38,140 bases of DNA. It comes from an uncultured Selenomonadales bacterium. Its GTDB lineage: Bacteria; Bacillota; Negativicutes; Selenomonadales; Selenomonadaceae. Position 1 is the first letter of the stretch. The number at the start of each line of letters is the position of its first letter. Under the pieces are notes generated by a model. It ran no database searches, was not told the origin of the DNA, and worked only from the letters and a program-made list of their open reading frames with translations. The stretch spans positions 1 to 38,140 of the forward strand of contig CAMZHX010000020.1 in assembly GCA_947307055.1 (NCBI GenBank), read 5' to 3'. Shown here piece after piece: positions 8,779 to 16,359 of this stretch. A program made the position numbers and the translations under genes.

Positions 8779-8807
8779 AGCTTCCGAATCGTGGGAGCTT
8801 TTTTTTT
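8779..8807 (+). terminator. Rho-independent terminator after flp
   Basis: A 7-bp stem (AGCTTCC / GGGAGCT) is followed by a run of nine T. It lies inside the tad cluster, between flp and tadE. Confidence 0.85.
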
Positions 8808-8908
8808 AGGAAAAGAGCTTGTAAACGTTGGAATTTTCTTTTAAAATATCTTCAAAACGAGCGGAAATATCTTGAACAGAAAAGAGGTGAAAGGCGCGGA
8901 AAAGCAAT

Positions 8909-8948
8909 TAGGTGGATAGGTTAATAGGTGGATAGGTGGATAGTAATT
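8909..8948. repeat. 8-bp tandem repeat, TAGGTGGA type
   Basis: Four units of eight bases (TAGGTGGA, TAGGTTAA, TAGGTGGA, TAGGTGGA) and a degenerate fifth (TAGTAATT). It directly precedes the larger array with a different unit. Confidence 0.85.
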
Positions 8949-8950
8949 AA

Positions 8951-9082
8951 CTGACAACCTGACAACCTGACAACCTAACAACCTGACAACCTGACAACCT
9001 AACAACCTAACAACCTGACAACCTAACAACCTAACAACCTGACAACCTAACAACCTGACAACCTAACAACCTAACAACCTAA
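8951..9082. repeat. 8-bp tandem repeat array, 16 units of CTRACAAC
   Basis: Sixteen perfect-length units of CT[G/A]ACAAC run from 8951 to 9078. The third base alternates in the order G,G,G,A,G,G,A,A,G,A,A,G,A,G,A,A. The array ends 16 bases before the tadE ATG. The unit is not a multiple of three, so copy-number change would alter spacing but not a reading frame. Confidence 0.97.
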
Positions 9083-9098
9083 AGCCGCGCTGATTCTT

Positions 9099-9470
9099 AT
9101 GAGAAAGCAAAGAGGACAATCCGCTGTAGAATTCGCTCTCATGGCACCGATTATTTTTCTGCTGATTTTCGGTATGATTTACGGCGGAATCATGTTCATG
9201 GATTACCTTAACTTCAATAACTTTGCCCGCACTGTCGCCCGCGAAGTCTCTTTGACAACCGACACTACTGAAAGAAAACGGCTAGTAGATAAGTATAACA
9301 AATACAAAGACATGGCGGCGGGCGTCTATTTAGTTACGGTCGAAGTTAAGGACGACAACGAAGACGTAACTGTTACAATCAATTTCTCAAGAAAAGAATC
9401 GTTCCTTATGATGCCCAAAGAATTTAACATAGTCTACAGCATGAAACTTGAAGAGGCGGATACAACTTGA
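9099..9470 (+). CDS. tadE: TadE-like pseudopilin
   Basis: TadE proteins are minor pseudopilins of the Tad system. The 123-aa product begins with RGQSAVEFALMAPIIFLLIF: a prepilin-type site G|QSAVEF followed by a membrane helix, then a short soluble domain rich in Lys and Asp. The start is ATG 9099. No Shine-Dalgarno sequence is visible in front, because the 8-bp repeat array ends 16 bases upstream; this is unusual beside the strong sites of the other genes. It is followed by tadA after 46 bases. No tadF or tadG gene is seen. Confidence 0.85.
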   Translation: MRKQRGQSAVEFALMAPIIFLLIFGMIYGGIMFMDYLNFNNFARTVAREVSLTTDTTERKRLVDKYNKYKDMAAGVYLVTVEVKDDNEDVTVTINFSRKESFLMMPKEFNIVYSMKLEEADTT

Positions 9471-9516
9471 CGAGGTAATCAGACCAAAACTTTAATAAAG
9501 AGGAGTGAAAATTTTA

Positions 9517-11022
9517 ATGCCAAGACCACTGTCATTGCTCGAAAGATTGGGCGGTATAACGCAAGATCCAGATAAGCCCGCGCCCGAACCAACCCACATA
9601 TCAAAAACCGAACTCAAAGCAAAGCAAAGAGAACAAGAACAAGAAGCTCAAAAACCAACTTACACGGAAAAACAAATCAAGCAGGAACGCGAAGCACCAA
9701 TCGAGGCGTCGGCATTCGTGGGAAGACGCGCCGTCACGTCGAGAAATGATGTCATGCAGGAATTAAAACTGGCCGTTCACCGCAGAATTGTCGACGAAAT
9801 GACGCCCGACGAACAAGCAACCTTAGTTCGCGGCGAAGAGGCTAGGGAACAAATAAGAAATATTATCGGCGTCTATGCCTCTCGCGAATTGGCGGAAAGT
9901 CCCTATACGATGTCACGCGGCGAAAGGATTCAACTTGTCGACGACATTAGCAACGAACTGCTCGGCTTGGGACCTTTGGAGCCGCTGTTAAAAAATGACA
10001 ACATCACCGAAGTTATGATAAACGGCCCGCACCAAATTTTTGTCGAGCAATACGGCAAGCTCAAAATAACGGACGTGCGCTTTTACGACACCGCGCATTT
10101 GATGGGTATCATTGAGCGCATTTTGACGCCGTTAGGTCGTCGCGTCGATGAAGGCTCGCCGCTGGTCGACGCCCGCCTTGCTGACGGCTCCCGCGTCAAT
10201 ATAATTATCCCGCCGCTATCTTTGGTCGGTCCCGTCGTCACAATCCGTAAATTTTCTAAAAAAGCTTTGACGATAAACGACTTGATAAAATTCGGCACGC
10301 TAAGCAGAGATATGGCGGTTTTCCTTGAAGCTTGCGTTCAAGCGCGGCTGAATATTTTGGTATCGGGCGGCACGGGTTCGGGCAAGACGACAACTTTAAA
10401 TGTGCTCTCGTCATTTATCCCCGAAACTGACAGAATAGTTACTATTGAGGACGCCGCCGAATTGCGACTGCAGCAAAATCATATCGTGACGCTTGAGGCG
10501 CGACCAGCAAACTTGGAAGGGCACGGCGCGATAACAATTCGCGACTTAGTTAGAAATGCTTTGCGTATGCGCCCCGATAGAATTATCGTCGGCGAGGTTC
10601 GTTCGGGCGAGGCTCTCGACATGCTCCAGGCTATGAATACCGGTCACGACGGCTCCTTGACGACCGCCCACGCCAATACGCCCCGCGACGTTTTGAGCCG
10701 CCTTGAAACGATGGTTTTGATGGCGGGCATGGAATTACCTGTTCGCGCCGTCAGGACGCAAGTTTCCTCCGCGATTGATTTAATCATTCAGCAGGCGAGA
10801 ATCCGCGACGGCACAAGAAAAATCACACACATAACCGAAGTGCAAGGCATGGAAGGCGATACGATTATTTTGCAAGATTTGTTCCGCTACGTTCAGGACA
10901 GCATAGACAATAACGGAAAATCTGTTGGGCACTACGAGTCTATGGGACTTTCGCCGATGTTCATGGACAAATTCCATATGAATGGCGTTGAATTGCCGAC
11001 TTCATTTTTCGGGACGAGGTGA
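9517..11022 (+). CDS. tadA: Tad pilus ATPase TadA/CpaF
   Basis: This hexameric secretion ATPase powers Flp pilus assembly at the inner membrane. The 501-aa product has an N-terminal charged, Gln/Glu-rich region (~1-70), an N-terminal domain with LLGLGPLEPLL and ITEVMINGP, and the ATPase core: Walker A GGTGSGKT at 284-291, the Asp box region TIEDAAELRLQQ, and Walker B RIIVGEVRSGEALDMLQAM near 353-370, followed by TGHDGSLTTAHAN. The start is ATG 9517 with AGAGGAG about 12 bases upstream; GTG 9505 sits on that site and is rejected. The stop lies six bases before the tadC ATG. Confidence 0.94.
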   Translation: MPRPLSLLERLGGITQDPDKPAPEPTHISKTELKAKQREQEQEAQKPTYTEKQIKQEREAPIEASAFVGRRAVTSRNDVMQELKLAVHRRIVDEMTPDEQATLVRGEEAREQIRNIIGVYASRELAESPYTMSRGERIQLVDDISNELLGLGPLEPLLKNDNITEVMINGPHQIFVEQYGKLKITDVRFYDTAHLMGIIERILTPLGRRVDEGSPLVDARLADGSRVNIIIPPLSLVGPVVTIRKFSKKALTINDLIKFGTLSRDMAVFLEACVQARLNILVSGGTGSGKTTTLNVLSSFIPETDRIVTIEDAAELRLQQNHIVTLEARPANLEGHGAITIRDLVRNALRMRPDRIIVGEVRSGEALDMLQAMNTGHDGSLTTAHANTPRDVLSRLETMVLMAGMELPVRAVRTQVSSAIDLIIQQARIRDGTRKITHITEVQGMEGDTIILQDLFRYVQDSIDNNGKSVGHYESMGLSPMFMDKFHMNGVELPTSFFGTR

Positions 11023-11027
11023 GGTTT

Positions 11028-12020
11028 ATGATTATAGCACTTGCCGCTATAAGTTCGTTTTTATGGTTTATATTTCTTGTCATTCTTTTCCGCTTAAAGC
11101 AAACACCGGAGGCGCAGTTACGCAAAAGGCTAAACGCGATGATTGACGAGGCGGAAGGCAGTCGCGCACCCAAGCTGAAAAAAAATGCTACCCCGACGGC
11201 AATAAGGGTAAACGAAGGCGTCCCGCAAATAATTATTCAACAGCCGCGCGAAGCTCTCTACGACCGAATTGTTAAGCCGCTCTTGACTTTACTTGAAGAG
11301 CGTTTGCAAAAGCTCGCGCCCGCCGCAATCAGAGAGCAAATCGAAGATAAACTTTTCCGCGCAGGCAAATTGGGTACATGGAGCGTCGCGCGCTTGGCAA
11401 CGGTCTGGCTGATATCGATTGCCTTATTTGCCGCCGCTACATTGCTTATTCTTTACTATCGACCGGGCTTTAATCCCGCGCAACGAATTTTGATTGTCGG
11501 CTTGGGATTATTCATGGGCGCGGCGATTCCGTTTGCCGTGTTGAACTCGAAAATTCGCCAGCGGCAAAAAGCTATTCGCAAGCAGCTACCCGAATTCTTA
11601 GACATGCTTTGTGTCAGCGTGCAGGCAGGCTTATCTTTCGACGGCGCGATTTCCAAAATGATTAAGCGCATGAAAGGGCCGCTCATTGACGAATTTCAGC
11701 GAATGCAACACGACGTTAGCTTGGGCATGACGCATCAATACGCTTTGACGAATTTAGCTAAGCGTTGCGACTTGGAGGAGGTTTATTTGTTCACAACCTC
11801 GATAATTCAAGCGGAAAAGCTCGGCACAAGTATGACGCGAACTTTAAAAGTGCAGGCGGATAACATGCGCGACCGACATAGGCAACGCGTAAAGACTGAG
11901 GCAATGAAAGCTCCGGTCAAAATTCTTTTCCCGATGGTTATATTTATTTTCCCGTCGATGTTCGTTGTATTGCTTTTCCCCGCAATTTATACTCTTATAC
12001 AAAATCTCGGCAATAAGTGA
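11028..12020 (+). CDS. tadC: Tad inner-membrane platform protein TadC
   Basis: This is the second platform protein, partner of TadB. The 330-aa product has an N-terminal membrane helix (MIIALAAISSFLWFIFLVIL), two central helices around residues 125-180, a type II secretion F domain with KQLPEFLDMLCVSVQAGLSFDGAI and IQAEKLGTSMTRTLKVQAD, and a C-terminal helix pair (ILFPMVIFIFPSMFVVLLFPA). The sequence PEFLDML...AGLSFDGA is of the TadC type. The start is ATG 11028 with AGGTGAGG just upstream; a GTG at 11019 overlapping the tadA stop is possible. Confidence 0.9.
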   Translation: MIIALAAISSFLWFIFLVILFRLKQTPEAQLRKRLNAMIDEAEGSRAPKLKKNATPTAIRVNEGVPQIIIQQPREALYDRIVKPLLTLLEERLQKLAPAAIREQIEDKLFRAGKLGTWSVARLATVWLISIALFAAATLLILYYRPGFNPAQRILIVGLGLFMGAAIPFAVLNSKIRQRQKAIRKQLPEFLDMLCVSVQAGLSFDGAISKMIKRMKGPLIDEFQRMQHDVSLGMTHQYALTNLAKRCDLEEVYLFTTSIIQAEKLGTSMTRTLKVQADNMRDRHRQRVKTEAMKAPVKILFPMVIFIFPSMFVVLLFPAIYTLIQNLGNK

Positions 12021-12058
12021 TTGCTAGGGATTGAACTAATCCCTGATTGGATAAAATT

Positions 12059-13663
12059 ATGGAATTTAACAAGGGCATTAGAGCCAAACTTTTTTTCTTT
12101 TTTGTGATAATGGGTGCCATACCGTTTATCATTCTGATTATCGCCAGCGCACTCAATACAATTTCCGAAATGGAAGAATCCGTCAGGCAAAACAACAAGC
12201 TCCGAAATTCTATCATCTCCGAACACGTCAGCGCACTCATTGAAGTTAATCAACACGTCCTGCGCTCGCTCTCTTTGAATCCGCAAATTATTAACTACGT
12301 TCAATCGCCCACAGAATCTCAACGCGAAAACATTGCCAAACTTTTGAACGAGACGAACGCAATTTTTGACGACGAAAACCTTATGGCCTTGACGGGGGCT
12401 GACGGCTGGCAGCTCTTCCGCACGGATGGCGCAACTTGCGTCAACCTCAAAAAACGCCAGCACTTTCAAGAGGCGATGAAGGGCAGAAGTTTTGTCTCGG
12501 ATATTATTTCCAGCATGGCGACCGGCAAAATGATTATCGTAATGGAAGTGCCGGTTTTCGATTCCCAAAAAAAACCCGTCGGCATGGTGCAAAGGAATTT
12601 CGACCTTACAGCCCTGCAGGATTTCGTTGAGGAGTTCGACGACGATGAGACCAGCATTATTGTTATGGACAGGACTGGGCGCGTTATCGCCAACTCCGAT
12701 AACATTGTCCGAGCCGGTTCCGAATACGCCATTGACAACAGCTACAAATTTATTCTCGACCGCATTTATAATAGTACGGGCGTTCTTCGCGTTGACATTA
12801 ACGAGGTTGATTGCCTGGCGACTTACTCGCGAAATTTTGAAACGGGTTGGATGATTGTAACCATTCGCCCCTATCATTACATTTGGGACCAAGCTTACGA
12901 CAAGGCGGTCAAGGCGGTTATTTTCGGGCTGGTTATGTTGTTCGTAGGGACTTTGGCGGCTTATCTGTTGTCGGTGAGAATCTCCAAGCCGATTATCCAA
13001 ATGACTAATGCCGTTGATGAAATTGTCAGCGGGAATACTTCCATTAACAAAGTCGAAGTCAATAGCGACGACGAGTTGGGACAAATGGCGGCGGCGTTCA
13101 ACAAAATAAAATCTGACCGCGACGCCTTCCAACTTGAATCGGAGCTTGATAAACTCACCGAGCTTTTCAACAAAAAGACTATGGAAAACCTCTGCAAGAT
13201 GAAACTAAAGACTTTCAACGAGAATGAGAACGCGAATATTTTCATGGCGTTTTACGTGATTGACCTCGACCACTTTAAGGAAGTCAATGACCTTTTGGGG
13301 CATCAATTCGGCGATAAAGTTTTAGTTGAGTTTGCAAAGGGCTTGAAGAAAATTTTCCGCCCGAACGATTGCATAGGGCGATTTGGCGGCGATGAATTTG
13401 TTGTAATCGTGGACAGCCTGCCCAATATGGAAGTTGTAATTCGTAAGGCCGAGCAGATTAAGCAGATAGCGTTCAATTTGTCGTTAGAAGGGAAGTCGCG
13501 CTTTGTGACGGCGAGCATTGGCATTGCGATTGCTCCGCATAACGGGCGCGATTATGACAGCTTATTTGCTTCGGCTGACAAGGCGGTTTATCACGTCAAG
13601 AACAGTGGCAAGAATGGATACTATTGCGAGCTGTTCGATAAGCAAGCAGAAAACGAAGATTAA
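12059..13663 (+). CDS. Membrane diguanylate cyclase with periplasmic sensor, HAMP and GGDEF domains
   Basis: The enzyme makes cyclic di-GMP from GTP. The 534-aa product has a membrane helix at ~9-31, a periplasmic Cache-like sensor domain (~32-284; note the pattern ALTGADGWQLFRTDG and VMDRTGRVIANSDN), a second helix at ~285-305, a HAMP linker (RISKPIIQMTNAVDEIVSGN) and a GGDEF domain with YVIDLDHFKEVNDLLGH and GGDEF at 443-447. The feedback site RxxD (R-P-N-D) sits five residues before GGDEF, so both catalysis and product inhibition look intact. It starts 38 bases after tadC and is likely co-transcribed; a link between c-di-GMP and the pilus is an inference from position. The ligand is unknown. 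Confidence 0.88.
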   Translation: MEFNKGIRAKLFFFFVIMGAIPFIILIIASALNTISEMEESVRQNNKLRNSIISEHVSALIEVNQHVLRSLSLNPQIINYVQSPTESQRENIAKLLNETNAIFDDENLMALTGADGWQLFRTDGATCVNLKKRQHFQEAMKGRSFVSDIISSMATGKMIIVMEVPVFDSQKKPVGMVQRNFDLTALQDFVEEFDDDETSIIVMDRTGRVIANSDNIVRAGSEYAIDNSYKFILDRIYNSTGVLRVDINEVDCLATYSRNFETGWMIVTIRPYHYIWDQAYDKAVKAVIFGLVMLFVGTLAAYLLSVRISKPIIQMTNAVDEIVSGNTSINKVEVNSDDELGQMAAAFNKIKSDRDAFQLESELDKLTELFNKKTMENLCKMKLKTFNENENANIFMAFYVIDLDHFKEVNDLLGHQFGDKVLVEFAKGLKKIFRPNDCIGRFGGDEFVVIVDSLPNMEVVIRKAEQIKQIAFNLSLEGKSRFVTASIGIAIAPHNGRDYDSLFASADKAVYHVKNSGKNGYYCELFDKQAENED

Positions 13664-13666
13664 AAA

Positions 13667-13697
13667 AGAGCCGACAACCTGCCGGCTCTAAATTTTT
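13667..13697. terminator. Bidirectional terminator between the cyclase and the NrdD-like gene
   Basis: The stem AGAGCCG / CGGCTCT is flanked by a run of A on the left and AAATTTTT on the right, so it can end transcription from both converging genes. Confidence 0.8.
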
Positions 13698-13709
13698 GCA
13701 AGTGATGAT

Positions 13710-13997
13710 TCAGTTAAAAATGTTGTGCTTAACTCTGTCGTGCTCTTCGGATTTTTTAGCGTCATTCCAGCGGTCGGTCGTCCCGACCAGATACCCTGTT
13801 ATACGTCTAATGCGCTCAAATTTTTCTCCGCGAGCAGTGTAGCTGACATCGACAAAGCCATCTTCGCAAGCCTTAACGTTAATCGACTTGACAGGAACGG
13901 ACGTGCGCTCGCGAACGTAAGCCAGATAATTTGCGGCCTCTTCGCGGGTGGCGTCGTCAATGCCGGCGAAATTTACTTTTACGCTGTCGACAATCAT
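13710..13997 (-). CDS. Small NrdD C-terminal-like protein with glycyl-radical motif
   Basis: The product is 95 aa. Its last ~33 residues (FERIRRITGYLVGTTDRWND and onward to DRVKH) match the C-terminal end of anaerobic ribonucleoside-triphosphate reductase NrdD, including the RxxGY segment that carries the glycyl radical; the candidate glycine is G68 (codon 13794-13796). The first ~60 residues are not from NrdD: they hold a small alpha/beta unit and no cysteine pairs of the NrdD zinc site. It is a whole gene, with GAGGAAG nine bases before ATG 13997, and starts six bases after the MscS stop, so the two are translated together. By analogy with GrcA/YfiD for pyruvate formate-lyase it could be a detachable radical domain, but this is a guess. 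Confidence 0.7.
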   Translation of the reverse strand: MIVDSVKVNFAGIDDATREEAANYLAYVRERTSVPVKSINVKACEDGFVDVSYTARGEKFERIRRITGYLVGTTDRWNDAKKSEEHDRVKHNIFN

Positions 13998-14003
13998 AAG
14001 CAA

Positions 14004-15104
14004 TCACTTCCTCAGGTCAATTTTTTTATCATCAGGCAAATCGAGCGTGCGAATCGGGAACGGAATATTAATGCCCTCTTCGCGATAGCGTTTCGTAATC
14101 GCCTTAATGAATTCGTGTTTAAGCAGATATTGATTAGTGAACGTCTGCACATGCAAAACCGCGTTGAAGTCAATCGACGAGTCGTTGAACTTTTGGAAGC
14201 GGACGACCGGCGCGAGTTTATTTATATCGACGCCGTTTTCATTGAATAGCGGTTCGTAGCCGTCGATTTTAATTTGGAGTTCGCGAGCAACTTCGACCGT
14301 CACGCGCTCAACGTGCTCAAGGTCGCTATCGTAGGAGACGCCGATTGGCACGACCAAAATAATATCATCGCGCGGTTGAGAGTAATTTGACGTAACGGCA
14401 TTGGCGATAACTTTGTTGGGAATGACAACGACGCTGCCTTCATTGGGCGGCATAACCGTTATAAATCGCCAGTTTATGTCGATAATGCGTCCTTCGTCGC
14501 CGGTGGAAAGTCTTATGTAGTCGTTGACGCGAACTTGTTTGGAGACCATGAGCAGCACTCCGGTAAAAATATTTTCCAGCGGCTCTTTTACGCCCATAGC
14601 AATCGCCACACTGCCGAAACCCATAGCCGCCATAATCGGCGCGATTGAAATATTGAAGTAATCTAGTATAATCAGTGCGCCCGATACATAAATTGCCGCG
14701 CGAAAAATCGTATCAAGCAAAGTCGATTGCGTCATGTCGCTTGAATCCGAAAATTTCAGGCGGATAAAGCCCGACAGCGTCCGCTCAATGACTCGCGTTA
14801 TCGAAAAGACTATCATTGCGAACAGAATATAGGAAAAAAGTTTTTCGAGCGCGGCGGGCATATCGGAAGTCGTGACGCTCCAATAAAGCCCGATAACGAT
14901 GGATAAGTAAATCGGGACGCCGCGCATTGCTCGGAAGAAAATTTCCATTATCTCCGACTCGGTCGACTTGACGTGCTTTGCAAGTTTCTGCGTCAACATT
15001 CTGTTAAGCATGACGCCCACACAGAACGAAAATACTAGGATACACGCGGGGATAATTAACTTTTCCCCAAGTGCCAGCCAATCAATATTTTTAAAATAAT
15101 CCAA
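14004..15104 (-). CDS. Small-conductance mechanosensitive channel (MscS family)
   Basis: MscS channels open under membrane tension and release solutes on osmotic downshock. The 366-aa product has about four N-terminal membrane helices (~15-35, 60-78, 85-105, 125-150), the glycine/alanine-rich pore helix (IMAAMGFGSVAIAMGVKEPLEN), the beta domain (VSKQVRVNDYIRLSTGDEG, NWRFITVMPPNEGSVVVIPN) and a C-terminal alpha/beta vestibule domain. Its extra helices recall the YnaI-type subgroup. The start is TTG 15104, with AGGAGG eight bases upstream. It is followed by the NrdD-like gene. Confidence 0.9.
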   Translation of the reverse strand: MDYFKNIDWLALGEKLIIPACILVFSFCVGVMLNRMLTQKLAKHVKSTESEIMEIFFRAMRGVPIYLSIVIGLYWSVTTSDMPAALEKLFSYILFAMIVFSITRVIERTLSGFIRLKFSDSSDMTQSTLLDTIFRAAIYVSGALIILDYFNISIAPIMAAMGFGSVAIAMGVKEPLENIFTGVLLMVSKQVRVNDYIRLSTGDEGRIIDINWRFITVMPPNEGSVVVIPNKVIANAVTSNYSQPRDDIILVVPIGVSYDSDLEHVERVTVEVARELQIKIDGYEPLFNENGVDINKLAPVVRFQKFNDSSIDFNAVLHVQTFTNQYLLKHEFIKAITKRYREEGINIPFPIRTLDLPDDKKIDLRK

Positions 15105-15124
15105 ACAGAAAACCTCCTAAAGGC

Positions 15125-15168
15125 AATGCGTAATGCCTAATGCGTAATGCGTAATGAAAAAACATTAC
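15125..15168. repeat. 7-bp tandem repeat (AATGCGT) with adjoining palindrome
   Basis: Units AATGCGT, AATGCCT, AATGCGT, AATGCGT and a partial AATG run from 15125 to 15156, followed by the palindrome GTAATG-AAAAAA-CATTAC (15151-15168). It lies in the 83-base divergent gap between the MscS gene and the acetyltransferase gene, where both promoters should be. Confidence 0.9.
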
Positions 15169-15187
15169 ATAGAAAGGACTTGATACT

Positions 15188-15697
15188 ATGGAAATCTTAA
15201 TTGCGGGCGAGCGGTTGAGATTGAGACGCGCCACGCTCGACGATTTGAATTATATCATGAAGTTGCAAGCCGCTCCAGAAAATTTGAAATTCATTGTCCC
15301 GTTCGACGAAAATTATCACCGCAAAAATTTTACCAGCGCGGATAAAATGGACGTTATCGCCGAAGAGATTTTGACCGGCGAGCGCGTCGGCTATTTCATG
15401 CTTAGGAAATTGGATACGCCCTGCGCGGAGTTCACGCACGTTATCATTGACAAGAAAGGTCGCGGGTACGGGCGCGAGGCTTTCAAACTTCTGCTCAAGT
15501 GGGCGTTCGAGATTAAAAATTTTCATCGCATCTGGATTGATTGCAAGGATTATAATTCTGTCGCGCTCCACCTTTATGAAAGTCTCGGCTTTGTCCGCGA
15601 AGGTCTTTTGCGCGAAATTCTTTTGACAAACGGCGTCTACGAAAATTTATTTGTGCTCGGTATGCTCGACCGCGAATATAAAAGGGACAAGGGGTAA
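15188..15697 (+). CDS. GNAT-family N-acetyltransferase (RimJ/RimL type)
   Basis: The family moves an acetyl group from acetyl-CoA to an amine on a protein N-terminus or small molecule; the substrate here is unknown. The 169-aa product has the standard folds: RLRLRRATLDDLNYIMKL at the N-terminus, the acetyl-CoA loop DKKGRGYGREAFKLLL (R/Q-x-x-G-x-G/A type) at ~95-110, and NSVALHLYESLGFVREG near the end. The start is ATG 15188 after AGAAAGGA. The last four codons and the stop (RDKG-stop) lie inside a purine-rich repeat, so the natural C-terminus may have been replaced by it. The gene is bracketed by repeat elements on both sides. Confidence 0.88.
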   Translation: MEILIAGERLRLRRATLDDLNYIMKLQAAPENLKFIVPFDENYHRKNFTSADKMDVIAEEILTGERVGYFMLRKLDTPCAEFTHVIIDKKGRGYGREAFKLLLKWAFEIKNFHRIWIDCKDYNSVALHLYESLGFVREGLLREILLTNGVYENLFVLGMLDREYKRDKG

Positions 15698-15782
15698 GGG
15701 AAATGGGAAAAGCGAGGTTTAAAGGTTTAAATCTTTTCCCTTTTAAACTAGCTTATCCCTTATCCCGTATCCCTTGTCCCTA
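15682..15782. repeat. Purine/pyrimidine-rich inverted repeat, GGGACAAGGG family
   Basis: The left part (15682-15715) is almost all purine, made of GGGACAAGGGG, TAAGGG, AAATGGG; the right part (15733-15782) is its rough complement, with CTTATCCC, TTATCCC, GTATCCC, TTGTCCC. Together they can fold as a long imperfect hairpin. It includes the acetyltransferase stop codon (15695-15697) and ends nine bases before the flavodoxin stop, so it may end both converging transcripts. A related copy lies at 19148-19235. Confidence 0.8.
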
Positions 15783-15790
15783 ATTATTTC

Positions 15791-16219
15791 TTACACCGCT
15801 TTAGCCAAATCCTCGCCGAGTTTGCGACAATCTTCAAGCGCGTCGTCGTCGGGAGCATTTTCAGCTATAACGTTGCCGACAAATTTCGCGCCGGCCTCTT
15901 TAGTGCGCTCGCTCCAATTTTCCATCCAAATGCCGCCGCCCCAGCCATAGCTACCGAACAAGCCAACCGGAACGCCGTTAAGTTTCGCTTCGGCTTCGGT
16001 GAAGAACGGCTCGAAAGATTCTTCTTCCAAAACCTCATCGCCCATAGCCGGGCAACCGAAAAGGAATCCGTTATAATCAGCCATGTCGCTCGCGTTGAAT
16101 TCGTCGACTTGGAAAATTTCAACGTCAGCACCCGCCGCCTTTGCGCCTTCGGCTACGGCGTTCGCCATTTCCTCAGTATTGCCGGTGCCGCTCCAGAACA
16201 CGACCGCGATTTTACTCAT
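15791..16219 (-). CDS. Flavodoxin
   Basis: A small FMN-binding electron carrier of the cytoplasm, which can replace ferredoxin in anaerobes. The 142-aa product starts MSKIAVVFWSGTGNTEEMA, where SGTGNTE is the FMN phosphate loop, and has GCPAMGDEVLE and GSYGWGGGIW, the FMN-ring loops with Trp/Tyr typical of clostridial-type short-chain flavodoxins. The start is ATG 16219 with GGAGGG eight bases upstream; a longer frame to 16267 is rejected on that basis. It stands alone. Confidence 0.93.
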   Translation of the reverse strand: MSKIAVVFWSGTGNTEEMANAVAEGAKAAGADVEIFQVDEFNASDMADYNGFLFGCPAMGDEVLEEESFEPFFTEAEAKLNGVPVGLFGSYGWGGGIWMENWSERTKEAGAKFVGNVIAENAPDDDALEDCRKLGEDLAKAV

Positions 16220-16257
16220 TAAAAATCCCTCCAAAAAATTTTTACCTAAACACGTAC

Positions 16258-16287
16258 ATATTAACATAGCCGCCTTAATTACGTCAA
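16258..16287 (-). promoter_or_regulatory. Likely flavodoxin promoter
   Basis: On the minus strand TTGACG (16287-16282) is followed after 18 bases by TAATAT (16263-16258), about 38 bases before the flavodoxin start. The -10 box is a moderate match. Confidence 0.45.
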
Positions 16288-16294
16288 CAAATAA

Positions 16295-16323
16295 TTGCGT
16301 AAAGCCCGAATCGGTTGTATAAT
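16295..16323 (+). promoter_or_regulatory. Promoter of the HD-domain gene
   Basis: TTGCGT (16295-16300), 17 bases and a perfect TATAAT (16318-16323), 36 bases before the ATG at 16360. It diverges from the flavodoxin promoter and probably drives the genes up to 20866. Confidence 0.6.
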
Positions 16324-16359
16324 CTTTTTAATTCAGATTTAACTTTGGAGGGCGATTGT

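Larger units (their letters stand above)
8811..9098. other. Gene-free stretch between flp terminator and tadE
   Basis: About 290 bases without a credible gene. It holds an orphan ribosome-site-like AAGAGGTG at 8882-8889 with no gene behind it, two 8-bp-unit repeat arrays (8909-8948 and 8951-9082), and the arms GCGCGG (8894-8899) and CCGCGC (9085-9090) that bracket the arrays. I see no clear promoter for tadE. Confidence 0.7.

Noticed and set aside
8841..9053. Minus-strand ORF with a repeated LGCQVVRL peptide
   Set aside because: It is only the 8-bp repeat read as protein; it has no ribosome site and no domain.
8951..9082. CRISPR array
   Set aside because: Units are 8 bases long with no spacers and no cas genes nearby; this is a simple tandem repeat.
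11987..13132. Long minus-strand ORF (381 codons) opposite the diguanylate cyclase
   Set aside because: It lies fully antisense to a gene with clear domains, has no recognisable motif and results from the codon bias of the true frame. The same applies to the antisense frames at 18218-18937 and 28065-28748.
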